Source of the DNA: Scybalenecus merdavium
GTDB taxonomy: Bacteria; Bacillota; Clostridia; Oscillospirales; Acutalibacteraceae
DNA: 46,447 nt
Direction of reading: 5' to 3'
Assembly: GCA_018714405.1 (NCBI GenBank)
Contig: DVNM01000008.1
Location: forward strand, 1-46,447
Under the pieces are notes generated by a model. That model saw only the letters and a list, made by a program, of their open reading frames with translations, was not told the origin of the DNA and made no database searches. Each line of letters starts with the position of its first letter. The stretch's first letter is position 1. Shown here piece after piece: positions 8,142-19,496 of this stretch. Position numbers and translations under genes: made by a program.

Positions 8142-8850
8142 CGATCTGATACCCTTTCCCCCAAACGGTTTTAATGATATCGCCTGCGCCGTTTTTCTGC
8201 AGCTTGCGGCGCAGATTCAGCACATGCACCATGACGGTATTGGCAGAAGACGGCATGAATTTCTGCTGCCAGACGCCCTCGTAAATTTGCCGGACACCGA
8301 GCGTGCGGCCGCAGTTTTGTACAAGCAGTATCAGGATCTCGTACTCCGTATCTGTCAGATCCACTTTATTTTCCTGAACCGTTACAGCCCTGACCGCCGT
8401 ATCGATGCGCAGCGGGCCGATTTCAATAAGCGACATGTCCGGCTGCGGTTTTCCCTTATACACGAAATACCTGCGCAGCAGCGAATGCACCTTCATAAGC
8501 AGTTCCGCTGTGGAAAACGGCTTGACCAGGTAGTCATCACCGCCGCTGGCATAGGCCTCTGCTTTATCCATTTCCTGCGACTTGGCCGTCAGGAACATGA
8601 CCGGTGCGCTGGAAAAACGGCGCAGCTGCCGGCAGGCTTCAATGCCCGACATTTCCGGCATCATAATATCCAGCAGAATCAGATCAATATTGATCTGCTG
8701 CGAAACAGCGTCGACCGCTTCGGCACCGTTCGCCGCCGTCAGCACCTCATAACCGGCGCCGCGCAGCTGCACACAAAGGATCTCGCGGATATTGGGATCG
8801 TCGTCCACGACCAGGATGACTGCTTTTCGGTTGACTGTATTTGTTTCCAT
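8131..8850 (-). CDS. OmpR/PhoB-family response regulator
   Basis: 239 residues: receiver domain with the acidic pocket VVDDDPN, phospho-acceptor Asp61 in LLDIMMPEMSG and a conserved Lys in LTAKSQ, followed by a C-terminal winged helix with DLTDTEYEIL and VHVLNLRRKL. An upstream in-frame extension exists, but ATG 8850 is preferred: it follows GAGAGGG and gives a normal N terminus. It is the first gene of the seven-gene operon, so autoregulation is likely. A palindrome and direct repeat upstream (8916-8933) could be its site. Its presumed target is the dlt-like set downstream. Confidence 0.92.
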   Translation of the reverse strand: METNTVNRKAVILVVDDDPNIREILCVQLRGAGYEVLTAANGAEAVDAVSQQINIDLILLDIMMPEMSGIEACRQLRRFSSAPVMFLTAKSQEMDKAEAYASGGDDYLVKPFSTAELLMKVHSLLRRYFVYKGKPQPDMSLIEIGPLRIDTAVRAVTVQENKVDLTDTEYEILILLVQNCGRTLGVRQIYEGVWQQKFMPSSANTVMVHVLNLRRKLQKNGAGDIIKTVWGKGYQIDEY

Positions 8851-8873
8851 ACGCTTCCCTCTCTTGCGAGCAC

Positions 8874-8933
8874 AGTATAACACAGATGACTGACAAAATC
8901 CCGAAAAAAACGACAAATTAAGAATTCTTAAGG
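8874..8933 (-). promoter_or_regulatory. Operon promoter with palindromic TTAA repeats, candidate regulator site
   Basis: On the minus strand a good -10 TATACT (8874-8879) has only a poor -35 (GGGATT at 17 bp), as expected for an activator-dependent promoter. Just upstream lies the perfect palindrome TTAAGAATTCTTAA (8918-8931). It can also be read as TTAAG and TTAAT spaced 10 bases apart, a spacing typical of OmpR-family dimers. That the response regulator encoded next binds here is inference. Confidence 0.5.
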
Positions 8934-8950
8934 AAACCGCTTTCGGGCAG

Positions 8951-8980
8951 AAAAAAAGCGCGGCAATGCCGCGCCTTTTT
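8951..8980. terminator. Terminator after leuS
   Basis: The stem GCGCGGC / GCCGCGC (8958-8964 / 8968-8974) has a 3-base loop, an A run on the left and T5 on the right. It ends the long housekeeping transcript and isolates the dlt-like operon from it. Confidence 0.85.
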
Positions 8981-9020
8981 ACACATATTAAATTCCCTGT
9001 CACTTTCATGCCGCACATGA

Positions 9021-11415
<2,395 letters not shown>

Positions 11416-11426
<11 letters not shown>

Positions 11427-11796
11427 TTGCTTCGTCCTCCGCAAGTAGTTTTTCTGTATCCAAAATCTCGCCGTCGCGCCACAGGCGCTCAAGGTCAAAG
11501 AAAGCACGTTCTTTTTCCGTGAAAATATGCACGACCACACTGCCGTAGTCCATGCAGATCCAGCCGGAAGATTTACCCTCGATATGATGCGGCATGATCT
11601 GCTGCTGGTCAAGCTGGTACTCTACCTCATCGGCGATCGCCTTGATCTGCGTAGACGACGTACCGCTGCAAATCACAAAATAGTCAGCCAGCACAGACAA
11701 ATCGGCAATGCCGATGGCCTGAATGTTTTCGGCCTTTTTGCTTTCGGCAGCGCGCAGAGCTGTTTTCACAATGTGCAGGATCTCTTCCTTTTCCAT
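11416..11796 (-). CDS. rsfS: Ribosome silencing factor RsfS
   Basis: 126 residues of the RsfS/Iojap family. The protein binds ribosomal protein L14 and blocks joining of the 30S and 50S subunits when nutrients are low. Family motifs visible are DYFVICSGTS, the IEG and GWICMDYGSVVVHIF stretch, and FFDLERLW. It directly follows yqeK (adjacent stop and start) and overlaps leuS by 11 bases. The nadD-yqeK-rsfS order is conserved in Firmicutes and supports the call. Confidence 0.96.
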
Positions 11797-12369
11797 TTAC
11801 TTCTCCTTCATAATGATCTCATTATAAGCAGACGTTGTATCGGGGTGCAGCACACGCTGCTTGCCCACAACGTCCTTTATGGTATATTCTAGCGCGTAAA
11901 GCATGCCCGCGTCAAGCCCCTCATACGCTTTTGCCCGCATGGTCTCCACATCCGGGTACTGCCGGTCGTCTGAAATAAAATCGGCCAGATAAAGGACTTT
12001 GGCAAGCTTTGGCATGCCGGCGCACGCCGTGGTATGAAACCGAATGGCCGTAAAGACTTCGCCATCGTCGATCTGCAGTGCGTCGCGCACATAGACGGCG
12101 CCGGACATCTGGTGATAAACGGCCGGGGAACGGCGTTCGACCTCGCCAAAAGGCAGATTTCCCTGCTTGATCCAGCGGATCTGTTCTTCGGGCGGCATTT
12201 CCTTGGTAATATCGTGCAGCAAACCGGCCAAAAACGCCCGGTCGACATCAGCACCGTATTTTTCCGCCAGCTGCACGGCCGCTTTGGCCACGCACACCGA
12301 ATGGTGAAAACGGTAGGGCGACAGCTTTTCGCGGATCAGTTCCATATACTTGTTTACATCATACTGCAC
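11797..12369 (-). CDS. yqeK: HD-domain Ap4A hydrolase YqeK
   Basis: About 190 residues. HD-domain phosphohydrolase of the YqeK family, which cleaves diadenosine tetraphosphate to ADP. Metal ligands are visible as RFHHSVCVA, LLHDITKEM and the later RFHT. I chose GTG 12369 as the start: AAGAGG lies 8 bases before it and the resulting 11-bp overlap with nadD matches other joints here. ATG 12387 and ATG 12345 are in-frame alternatives with poorer ribosome sites. It lies between nadD and rsfS. Confidence 0.9.
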   Translation of the reverse strand: MQYDVNKYMELIREKLSPYRFHHSVCVAKAAVQLAEKYGADVDRAFLAGLLHDITKEMPPEEQIRWIKQGNLPFGEVERRSPAVYHQMSGAVYVRDALQIDDGEVFTAIRFHTTACAGMPKLAKVLYLADFISDDRQYPDVETMRAKAYEGLDAGMLYALEYTIKDVVGKQRVLHPDTTSAYNEIIMKEK

Positions 12370-12967
12370 CGTAAAGGCCTCTTTCATAAATATATTTCTG
12401 CACACATTCGGGCACCAGGCCGCTGATCGGCCGGCCGCTGTGCAGACGGCTGCGGATCTCGGTGGAGCTGACCTCCAGCACCGGGTAAATGACGGGATCC
12501 AGCACAAAAGTGCGTTTTAGACCAATTTTTTCACCGTGTGCCAAAAGCTGCGCACGGCTGAGCCCGTGCACACGCGGCGCCGTACAGACGGTAAGGCTGG
12601 ACGCGATCTTTTCATAGTCTTTCCACTTTTGGAACTGTAAAAACTGATCGGAGCCAATGATCAAAAACAGCTCGTCTGACGGGAAATCGTGGCAAAACTG
12701 CTCGACCGTATCCACCGTGTAGCTGACGCCGCTGCGGCGCAGTTCACAGTCGGACACAAAATAGGCAGCATTGCCCTGCACGGCAAGCTTTACCATTTGC
12801 AGACGGTCGTCTGCCGGCGCGATCTCCTCGCCTGCTTTCCACGGCGGAAAAGCCGCCGGCACAAAACAGACGCGGTCAAGCGAAAGCGCCCGGCAATAGG
12901 CTGCAGCCAGATGCAGGTGGCCGTTGTGCACCGGGTTGAAGCTGCCGCCGAAAATGGCCGTTTTCAC
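12359..12967 (-). CDS. nadD: Nicotinate-nucleotide adenylyltransferase
   Basis: Makes deamido-NAD from nicotinate mononucleotide and ATP in NAD synthesis. 202 residues. The nucleotidyltransferase motif GGSFNPVHNGH is at the N terminus, with IIGSDQFLQF in the middle and the late SSTEIRSRL (the ISST-type motif). The start overlaps yhbY by 4 bases and the end overlaps yqeK, a typical gene order in Clostridia. Confidence 0.97.
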   Translation of the reverse strand: MKTAIFGGSFNPVHNGHLHLAAAYCRALSLDRVCFVPAAFPPWKAGEEIAPADDRLQMVKLAVQGNAAYFVSDCELRRSGVSYTVDTVEQFCHDFPSDELFLIIGSDQFLQFQKWKDYEKIASSLTVCTAPRVHGLSRAQLLAHGEKIGLKRTFVLDPVIYPVLEVSSTEIRSRLHSGRPISGLVPECVQKYIYERGLYGAV

Positions 12968-13389
12968 CGGCCGGACCGGCCGCCCGGTGTTTTGCGTGCA
13001 CGATTAAACTGTGTTCTGGCAGCCTTTTTTTGTTCTGCCGCTGCGTTGCGCTGGCGCAGACCCATGATCTTCACTTTTTTTGCCTTGGCCTTTTTGGCCT
13101 TGGCACGCGCCGCTTTTTCCTTTTTTTCACTTTTGCGGTAAAGCACGATGATACCGCCGATGACCTGGATCACCTCGGCCGAAAGTGCCTGTGCGAGCTG
13201 GCCGGCGCACTCGCGCGGACGCAGAGGCGATGTTTCCAGATGCACACGGATCTTGATCAGTTCGCGCGCGTCAAGCGCATCGCTGATTTGGGTAAGCAGG
13301 TTGTCGGAAATGCCCTCTTTGCCGATTTGGATGATCGGTTCCAGGGAATTGGCCTGCGCACGAAACGTAGCACGTTCTTTGCCTGTCAT
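12964..13389 (-). CDS. yhbY: CRM-domain RNA-binding protein YhbY
   Basis: Residues 1 to about 95 form the CRM domain found in ribosome-associated YhbY, with a family-typical beginning (MTGKERATFRAQANSL) and GKEGISDNLL. The family binds pre-50S particles. An extra C-terminal tail of about 45 residues is very rich in Lys, Arg and Ala, so the protein (141 residues) is longer than the usual 95-105. The tail probably adds non-specific RNA contacts. It overlaps rdgB and nadD by 4 bases each. Confidence 0.92.
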   Translation of the reverse strand: MTGKERATFRAQANSLEPIIQIGKEGISDNLLTQISDALDARELIKIRVHLETSPLRPRECAGQLAQALSAEVIQVIGGIIVLYRKSEKKEKAARAKAKKAKAKKVKIMGLRQRNAAAEQKKAARTQFNRARKTPGGRSGR

Positions 13390-13973
13390 AAAATTTTCTC
13401 CAATTCTTCTGCAAGTTTTCGCAGCGCCTTGCCGCGGTGGGAAATTTTGTCTTTTTCTTCTGCGGTGTAATTGCCGAATGAGCGGCCGTTTACGATAAAA
13501 AGCGGGTCGTAGCCGAAGCCGGCCGTGCCGCAGCGTTTTTCACCGATCACACCGCTGCACTCGCCGCGCGTCATGATTTTGCGGCCGTCCGGAAACACAC
13601 AGCACACAGCGCAGACATAGTGTGCCGTTCGCTTTTCTTTTGGCACGCCGGAAAGCTTTTCCAGCAGCAGGTCATTGTTTTTCTCATCATTGCCGTGTTC
13701 GCCGCAAAAGCGCGCTGAATACACGCCTGGCGCACCGTCTAAATAGTCCACGCAAAGGCCGCTGTCGTCCGCAATGGCCGGCATGTTAAACGCCTTACAA
13801 GCCGCCTCAGCCTTTAACGCGGCGTTTTCTTCAAACGTGGTGCCGGTCTCGTCCACATCCTCCAGCGTTTTGTCAAGCATTTTCGCCGTAACGACACGCA
13901 CGCCGAGCGGCCCCAAAATGCGCTGCAGTTCTTCCATTTTTTTCAGGTTGTTGCTGGCAAGAAGAAAATCCAT
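13386..13973 (-). CDS. rdgB: dITP/XTP pyrophosphatase (RdgB/HAM1)
   Basis: Removes non-canonical purine triphosphates (dITP, XTP) from the nucleotide pool. 195 residues. Family motifs are LLASNNLKKMEEL at the N terminus, the metal/nucleotide segment IADDSGLCVDYLDGAPGVYSAR, GFGYDPLF and SHRGKAL. The start shares one base with the ftsY stop. Confidence 0.96.
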   Translation of the reverse strand: MDFLLASNNLKKMEELQRILGPLGVRVVTAKMLDKTLEDVDETGTTFEENAALKAEAACKAFNMPAIADDSGLCVDYLDGAPGVYSARFCGEHGNDEKNNDLLLEKLSGVPKEKRTAHYVCAVCCVFPDGRKIMTRGECSGVIGEKRCGTAGFGYDPLFIVNGRSFGNYTAEEKDKISHRGKALRKLAEELEKIL

Positions 13974-14941
13974 TATGCTTCTCCCTCTATAAACGATTTG
14001 ATCTGTTCTTCCTCGGCATCCTCCGGCAGCTTTGCGTCAAACAAGCCGCTGGCAAACGCATCTGCATCAAACGGCTGCAGGTCGTCGATCTGCTCGCCGA
14101 CGCCGACGAATTTGACCGGTACATCCAGTTCATTATTAATGGCCAGCACAACGCCGCCTTTGGCTGTGCCGTCCAGCTTGGTCAGCACGATACCGGTGAT
14201 ACCGGCAGCCTCTTTGAAATCTTTTGCCTGATTGACCGCGTTTTGGCCTGTCGTGGCATCCAGCACCAAGAGCACCTCTTTGCTGGCATCCGGCAGTTCA
14301 CGGTCCATCACACGCGTGATTTTATTCAGCTCATCCATCAGATTCTTTTTATTGTGCAGGCGGCCGGCCGTGTCGATAATAATTACATCGGCGTTTCTGG
14401 CCTTGCCGGCGGCGATCGTGTCAAACACGACAGAAGCCGGGTCTGCACCCTCTGCATGCTTGATCAGGTCTACACCGGCGCGGTCTGCCCAGACCTGCAG
14501 CTGCTCGATAGCGGCGGCGCGAAACGTATCTGCTGCGCCCAGAATGACCTTGCGCCCCTGATTTTTCAGGCGCATGGCCAGCTTTCCGATCGTGGTCGTT
14601 TTGCCCACGCCGTTGACACCGATGATCAAAATGACCGACGGCTTTGTGCGCAGCTTCAGCATGCTGCCGCCCCAGACGATACCGGAGACGATATCCTTCA
14701 TCGTCTCACGCACCTGCGGCACGCTGGTGATCTTGTCGTTCGCGATCTTGGCCTTTAAGTCGCTGATGATGCGTTCGGCCGTAGGCAGGCCGACGTCGCC
14801 CATGATCAGCACCTCTTCGAGCTCGTCAAACAGATCATCCGTAATTTTGGTGTAGCTTTCCATTACGGCATCCATCTGCGCCGTAATGCCTTCTTTTCTG
14901 GTTTTGCGAAGGCCTTTTCTGAATTTGTCAAACAGTCCCAT
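13973..14941 (-). CDS. ftsY: Signal recognition particle receptor FtsY
   Basis: SRP GTPase that docks ribosome-nascent chain complexes at the membrane translocon. 322 residues, consisting of the NG domain only. The long acidic A domain of enterobacterial FtsY is absent, as is usual in Firmicutes. G motifs are NGVGKTTTIGKLA (G1), DTFRAAAIEQL (G2), DTAGRL (G3) and TKLDGTAKGG (G4). It lies 12 bases after smc. No ffh or ylxM gene is near. Confidence 0.97.
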   Translation of the reverse strand: MGLFDKFRKGLRKTRKEGITAQMDAVMESYTKITDDLFDELEEVLIMGDVGLPTAERIISDLKAKIANDKITSVPQVRETMKDIVSGIVWGGSMLKLRTKPSVILIIGVNGVGKTTTIGKLAMRLKNQGRKVILGAADTFRAAAIEQLQVWADRAGVDLIKHAEGADPASVVFDTIAAGKARNADVIIIDTAGRLHNKKNLMDELNKITRVMDRELPDASKEVLLVLDATTGQNAVNQAKDFKEAAGITGIVLTKLDGTAKGGVVLAINNELDVPVKFVGVGEQIDDLQPFDADAFASGLFDAKLPEDAEEEQIKSFIEGEA

Positions 14942-14953
14942 TTTATACCACCT

Positions 14954-17900
14954 TTATTCCTGATCCAGTTTCATCTTGGCTGCCAGCTCAGCGCTTTGCA
15001 GCTCCAGAAGCTTGGACACACCCTTTTCCTGCATGGTCACGCCGTAAAGCACGTCAGCCTCTTCCATTGTGCCGCGGCGGTGCGTGATTGCAATAAACTG
15101 CGTTTTATCGGTCATTTTGCGCATATATTTGGCAAAGCGCTCCACGTTGACATCGTCGAGCGCAGCCTCGACCTCATCATAAATACAAAACGGCGCGGGA
15201 TTGACCTTTAAAAGCGCAAACAGCAGCGCGAGCGCCGCCAGGCTCTTTTCACCGCCGGAGAACAGATTCAGATTCTGCACGCTTTTCCCGGGCGGCTGAA
15301 TGCGGATCTCGATCGGCGTTTCCAGACAGTCGGCCGGATTTTCAAGCACCAGTTCGCCGCGGCCGCCGCCGAAGAAATCGGTAAAGCAGACTTTAAACTG
15401 CTCGTTGATTTTCTGGAAGCTGTCCATAAACTGTGTGCTCATGGAAGCTGTCAGATCCTCAATGATCTTCGTAAGTTCCGACTTGGACTGCTCCACATCG
15501 CTGAGCTGATCTTTCAAAAATGTGTAGCGTTCAGAAACTTCCTTATACTCCTCGATCGCGCCGACGTTTACACTGCCGAGCGCTTTGATCGAAGAACGCA
15601 GCGCCTGCAGCCGTCGGTTGGCAGCCGGCACATCGGCAATTTCAGCGGCCGATTCTGCCGCCTCACGCGGCGTCAGCTCATACTCCTCATACAGCTTGGT
15701 TTTTAGGTCTTCATACTCCTTGCGCATCGAGATCTTGCGCTCGTCGAGACGCACCAGTTCCGCATTGACAGAAGCATGCTCTTCATTCTTATTTTTTTCA
15801 AACATACGCAGCTCAGCCGCTTTTTTGTCCAGCCCGTTGCGCGTTTCCAAAAGTGCGCGCACCTGCTCGTCCGCCGCCTTAGCCGCCTGGGAAAACGAAG
15901 TGATCTCGCCCTCCATGGCCGCAATTTTTTGCTGCACCGACGCGCTGTCGCGCTTGACTGCCTCGATCTCGGCCGCCACGGACTGCACGCGCGAATCGTG
16001 CTGCGCAATGCGCGCGCGCATCTGCTCACAAAGAGAACGCGCGCTTTCCTGGTCTTTCGTCAGGGCAATGATGGCAAGCTGCACCTCTTCGGCCTCGGCG
16101 CGCAGCTTTTCGCGCGACTGTGAAAACCCGAGCCGGTCAGTGCTCAGCGCCTGCAGCGTTTTTTCCAGTGCCTCGATGCGGTCACGCAGCTGCTGTGCCT
16201 GTGCTTCTAAAGCATCTATCTTTTCCTGCAAAGAAGCGGTTTTCCCGCTGTTTTCCTCTTTCTCAGCCTGCAGCGACCGACACGAAGCCTCGGCGGCAGA
16301 CAAACGGCCGTCGACCAGTTTTAAGTCGCCCTGCGCACGGATCAGATCCTCAGAAGCGGTACGCAATTCCGCTTCTGCCCCCTGCACCTCGGCGTTTGCT
16401 GCATGCAGCGCCTCGGTGGCAGACTTGGCGGACGCTTCCAGCGTATGTACTTTTTCTGTCAGCGTCTGCACGTTTTGCTTTTCGGACTCAATGGCATTGG
16501 CACGCGAAAGAATACCGGCGCCCTTTGCCTGCGAGCCGCCCGTCATGGAGCCGCCCGGGTTCATGACCTGACCGTCCAGCGTAACGATTTTAAAACGGTT
16601 GTTGTAGGCGCGTGCGATCGCAATGGCGCTGTCCATATCCTCCGCCACAACGCAGCGGCCCAAAAGGTACGAAACGACCTGCTTATACTGCGGCGCCGTC
16701 TGCACCAGTTCGTCCGCAACGGCCACAAACCCGCTGCACGATGACAAACCGTTTTCCCTGAGCGCACGGCTCTGGATGGCGGAAAGCGGCAAAAACGTAG
16801 CGCGGCCCAGCCGGTTTTGTTTTAAATAGTATATGGCGCGCTTGGCGTCCGCCTCGCTGTCGGTCACAACGTTCTGCATAGCCGCGCCGAGCGCCACTTC
16901 GATCGCGGTCGAATAAGCATCCTCCACCGTGATCAGTCCGGCAAGCGTGCCGTGAATACCCTGCAGCGCGCCTGCACGGCTATGGCGCACAACGGCCTTA
17001 ACGGCACCGGAATAGCCCTCCATATTCTTTTCCAGATCGGTCAGCATCCTGACCTTGGACTGCGCGGCAGAAAGGGCGCGCGACGCATTTTCCAGCGTCT
17101 GTGCCGCCTCGTCTGCCTGCTTCTGGCGCGCACTTAAGCGCATGCGGTAGCCGGCCAGTGCATTTTGCAGGGAATCGCACCTCTCCTGCAGATACTGCAC
17201 ATTGGCGGCATGCTCACTGCGCACTTTTTTTGTTTTTTCCATATCGGCCTGCGCTTCGGCCATGCTCTTTTCCACATTCTGCACGCGCTGCAAAGCGGCA
17301 TCGGCCGATGACTGCGCGGCAGAACGCGTGATTTCGCACTGCGACAGCTGCATGGTCAGCTCCGAGATCTCATGACTGATCTTTTCCGATTCGGCCGACT
17401 TGGCTTCGCCCTGGCTGAGCGCATCCTCCATAGAACGGCTCAGTGCAGCCAGAGCTTCCTTTTTCTCTGCGATCTCTTTTTCCCAGGCAGCGATCTGCTG
17501 CTCTTTTTCAGCGATCTGTGCTTCGGCAGCCGATTTGTCGCCGCCGGAAGCCTGCATATCGGCCGTCAGGCGGCGGATCGTGTCCGCATTATGATCGAGC
17601 TGCGCTTTGGCCACGGAAATGTCAGACTGCTTTTTCAGCCTGTCCGACTCGAAGGACGATATCTTCTCACGCGCAGTCTCAATGTCTACATTTACTTTTG
17701 CGATCTCGTCCGACGTCTGTGTAATGGAATTTTCGATCGACTCCAGCTCTTTTTCGCACGTTTCAAACGAAACGGTGGCCGCGTCGATCTTATGCTCCAG
17801 CTCGCGCAGGTCGCTTGTGAAAGCACTGATTTTTTTCATCCACAAACCGATTTCGAGCTCTTTTTTCTCTTCGGCGTACTTTAAAAATTCAGCGGCTTTT

Positions 17901-18529
17901 TCGCTCTGCTTTTTCAGGGGGCCGACGCGCTGCTCCAGTTCACTTAAAATATCCAGCAGGCGTACCAGATTTTCCTGCGCCTGTTCCAGGCGGCGCTGCG
18001 CATCCGCCTTTTTGTGGCGAAAACGCGAAATGCCGGCCGCTTCATCAAACAATTCGCGGCGTTCATCACCCTTCGCCTCAATGATGGAAGCGATCCTGCC
18101 CTGGCCGACGGAAGAATAGCCGTCTGCACCAAGGCCCGTGTCCATAAAAAGTTCACGCACATCGCGGCGGCGCACAGTCTGGCCGTCGATCTTATATTCA
18201 CTTTCACCGCTGCGGTAATAACGGCGCGAAACCGACACCGTATCGCCGTAATCGGCAAGGGTGCGGTCCGTATTGTCGAGCGTTAACACGACCTGGGCAA
18301 AGCCCTGCGCCTTGCGCTGCTGCGTGCCGCCAAAAATGACATCTTCCATTTTAGAGCCGCGCAGGCTTTTTGTGCTGGTTTCGCCAAGCACCCAGCGCAC
18401 CGCGTCCGAAATGTTGCTTTTGCCGGAACCATTCGGGCCGACGACCGCCGTGATGCCACGGCCGAACGAGAGCACCGTTTTGTCCGGAAAGGACTTAAAG
18501 CCCTGCATTTCAAGCGTTTTCAGTAACAT
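14954..18529 (-). CDS. smc: Chromosome condensation and segregation ATPase SMC
   Basis: 1191 residues, full length. Walker A is GPNGSGKSN (about 32-40); a first coiled coil (about 170-500) follows. The central hinge is about 510-670 and includes VVTDSEADAKRAI and the GG-containing MNPGGSMTGGS. A second coiled coil leads to the signature NLFSGGEKSLAALALL and Walker B FCIYDEVEAALDD. The protein forms the condensin-like complex with ScpA and ScpB, which are not in the window. Its start overlaps the radical SAM gene by 20 bases. Confidence 0.98.
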   Translation of the reverse strand: MLLKTLEMQGFKSFPDKTVLSFGRGITAVVGPNGSGKSNISDAVRWVLGETSTKSLRGSKMEDVIFGGTQQRKAQGFAQVVLTLDNTDRTLADYGDTVSVSRRYYRSGESEYKIDGQTVRRRDVRELFMDTGLGADGYSSVGQGRIASIIEAKGDERRELFDEAAGISRFRHKKADAQRRLEQAQENLVRLLDILSELEQRVGPLKKQSEKAAEFLKYAEEKKELEIGLWMKKISAFTSDLRELEHKIDAATVSFETCEKELESIENSITQTSDEIAKVNVDIETAREKISSFESDRLKKQSDISVAKAQLDHNADTIRRLTADMQASGGDKSAAEAQIAEKEQQIAAWEKEIAEKKEALAALSRSMEDALSQGEAKSAESEKISHEISELTMQLSQCEITRSAAQSSADAALQRVQNVEKSMAEAQADMEKTKKVRSEHAANVQYLQERCDSLQNALAGYRMRLSARQKQADEAAQTLENASRALSAAQSKVRMLTDLEKNMEGYSGAVKAVVRHSRAGALQGIHGTLAGLITVEDAYSTAIEVALGAAMQNVVTDSEADAKRAIYYLKQNRLGRATFLPLSAIQSRALRENGLSSCSGFVAVADELVQTAPQYKQVVSYLLGRCVVAEDMDSAIAIARAYNNRFKIVTLDGQVMNPGGSMTGGSQAKGAGILSRANAIESEKQNVQTLTEKVHTLEASAKSATEALHAANAEVQGAEAELRTASEDLIRAQGDLKLVDGRLSAAEASCRSLQAEKEENSGKTASLQEKIDALEAQAQQLRDRIEALEKTLQALSTDRLGFSQSREKLRAEAEEVQLAIIALTKDQESARSLCEQMRARIAQHDSRVQSVAAEIEAVKRDSASVQQKIAAMEGEITSFSQAAKAADEQVRALLETRNGLDKKAAELRMFEKNKNEEHASVNAELVRLDERKISMRKEYEDLKTKLYEEYELTPREAAESAAEIADVPAANRRLQALRSSIKALGSVNVGAIEEYKEVSERYTFLKDQLSDVEQSKSELTKIIEDLTASMSTQFMDSFQKINEQFKVCFTDFFGGGRGELVLENPADCLETPIEIRIQPPGKSVQNLNLFSGGEKSLAALALLFALLKVNPAPFCIYDEVEAALDDVNVERFAKYMRKMTDKTQFIAITHRRGTMEEADVLYGVTMQEKGVSKLLELQSAELAAKMKLDQE

Positions 18530-19496
18530 GTTCCAACCTCAAATCACAATCCTGTAGCGCACGATCACGCACGATCTGTAAGTGATAACCAAGCGCCTCC
18601 AGGGCGCGGATGTTTTCTTTTTTCTGCCCGACCAGCTTTGACACGCTGCCGGGGCAAATGTATACCCGGTAGTGCCCGGGCGGATAAGCCAGGATGCGGT
18701 CGCGCAGCACGCGGCTGGCCACCAGCTCCCCAAAAGCCGGGTGATAAGCGCCGGCCAGCTTTGCCTGCTGCATAGACTGCTCGGCATGAAGACCCATTCG
18801 GATCACGCGGATGCCGTTTTGTGTAAACATGGCATAAAGCCTGGCGCAAAGCGCAACGGCTTCCTCCAGCGTCTGCGGCACATATTGCCCATTTTCATAA
18901 AGTGCGGCCAGCTTTGTGTGCGGCAGCACTACGGTGGGATAAATGCGCACCGTGTCCGGATGCAGGGCAATAAATTCCTTTGCCGTATATATAGCGCCCG
19001 CATCCGTGTCGCCGTAAAGGCCGGTCATCATCTGCAGGCCAAGCGAAAAGCCGGCTTTTCGGATCCGGCACGCCGCGTCACGCACAGCCTGTGCCGAGTG
19101 GCCGCGGCCGTTTAACCGCAGCACCCGGTCAGACATGCTCTGTGCACCGAGTTCCACACTCGTTACATGGTAGAATTTTAAAACAGACAGCACTTCTTCG
19201 TCCACAGCGTCCGGCCGGGTGGAGATGCGGATGCCGGTCACGGTCTTACCGTCTACATACGGCGCCGCCGCCTCCAAAAGTGCGGTCATATAATGGCGGT
19301 CAACAGCTGTGAAGCTGCCGCCGAAAAAAGCGATTTCATACACGCCGCCATACGCCAAAGCCGTTTCCACGCTGCGGCGCACATCGTCCGGCGCAGGCTG
19401 TGCCTGCCGGCCGGTGATCACACGCTGGTTGCAAAACGAACAGTCGTTTTTACAGCCGAGGTGCGGCACAAAAATGGCGATATTGCTTTTCTTCAT
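18510..19496 (-). CDS. Elp3-like radical SAM protein
   Basis: 328 residues. The radical SAM cluster motif is CKNDCSFC near the N terminus (Cys15, Cys19, Cys22), followed by AFFGGSFTAVD and the Elp3/MiaB/NifB-type segment TGIRISTRPDAVD. No acetyltransferase (HAT) domain follows, so this is the short form without the second half of true Elp3. Genes of this type often sit between rnc and smc in Clostridia. The substrate is not established; a tRNA or other RNA modification role is only a guess from the family. Confidence 0.85.
   Translation of the reverse strand: MKKSNIAIFVPHLGCKNDCSFCNQRVITGRQAQPAPDDVRRSVETALAYGGVYEIAFFGGSFTAVDRHYMTALLEAAAPYVDGKTVTGIRISTRPDAVDEEVLSVLKFYHVTSVELGAQSMSDRVLRLNGRGHSAQAVRDAACRIRKAGFSLGLQMMTGLYGDTDAGAIYTAKEFIALHPDTVRIYPTVVLPHTKLAALYENGQYVPQTLEEAVALCARLYAMFTQNGIRVIRMGLHAEQSMQQAKLAGAYHPAFGELVASRVLRDRILAYPPGHYRVYICPGSVSKLVGQKKENIRALEALGYHLQIVRDRALQDCDLRLEHVTENA

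Noticed and set aside
11427..11612. N-terminal extension of leuS
   Set aside because: The open frame upstream of ATG 11426 only mirrors rsfS coding sequence; the family N terminus begins at MDYDFKSV.
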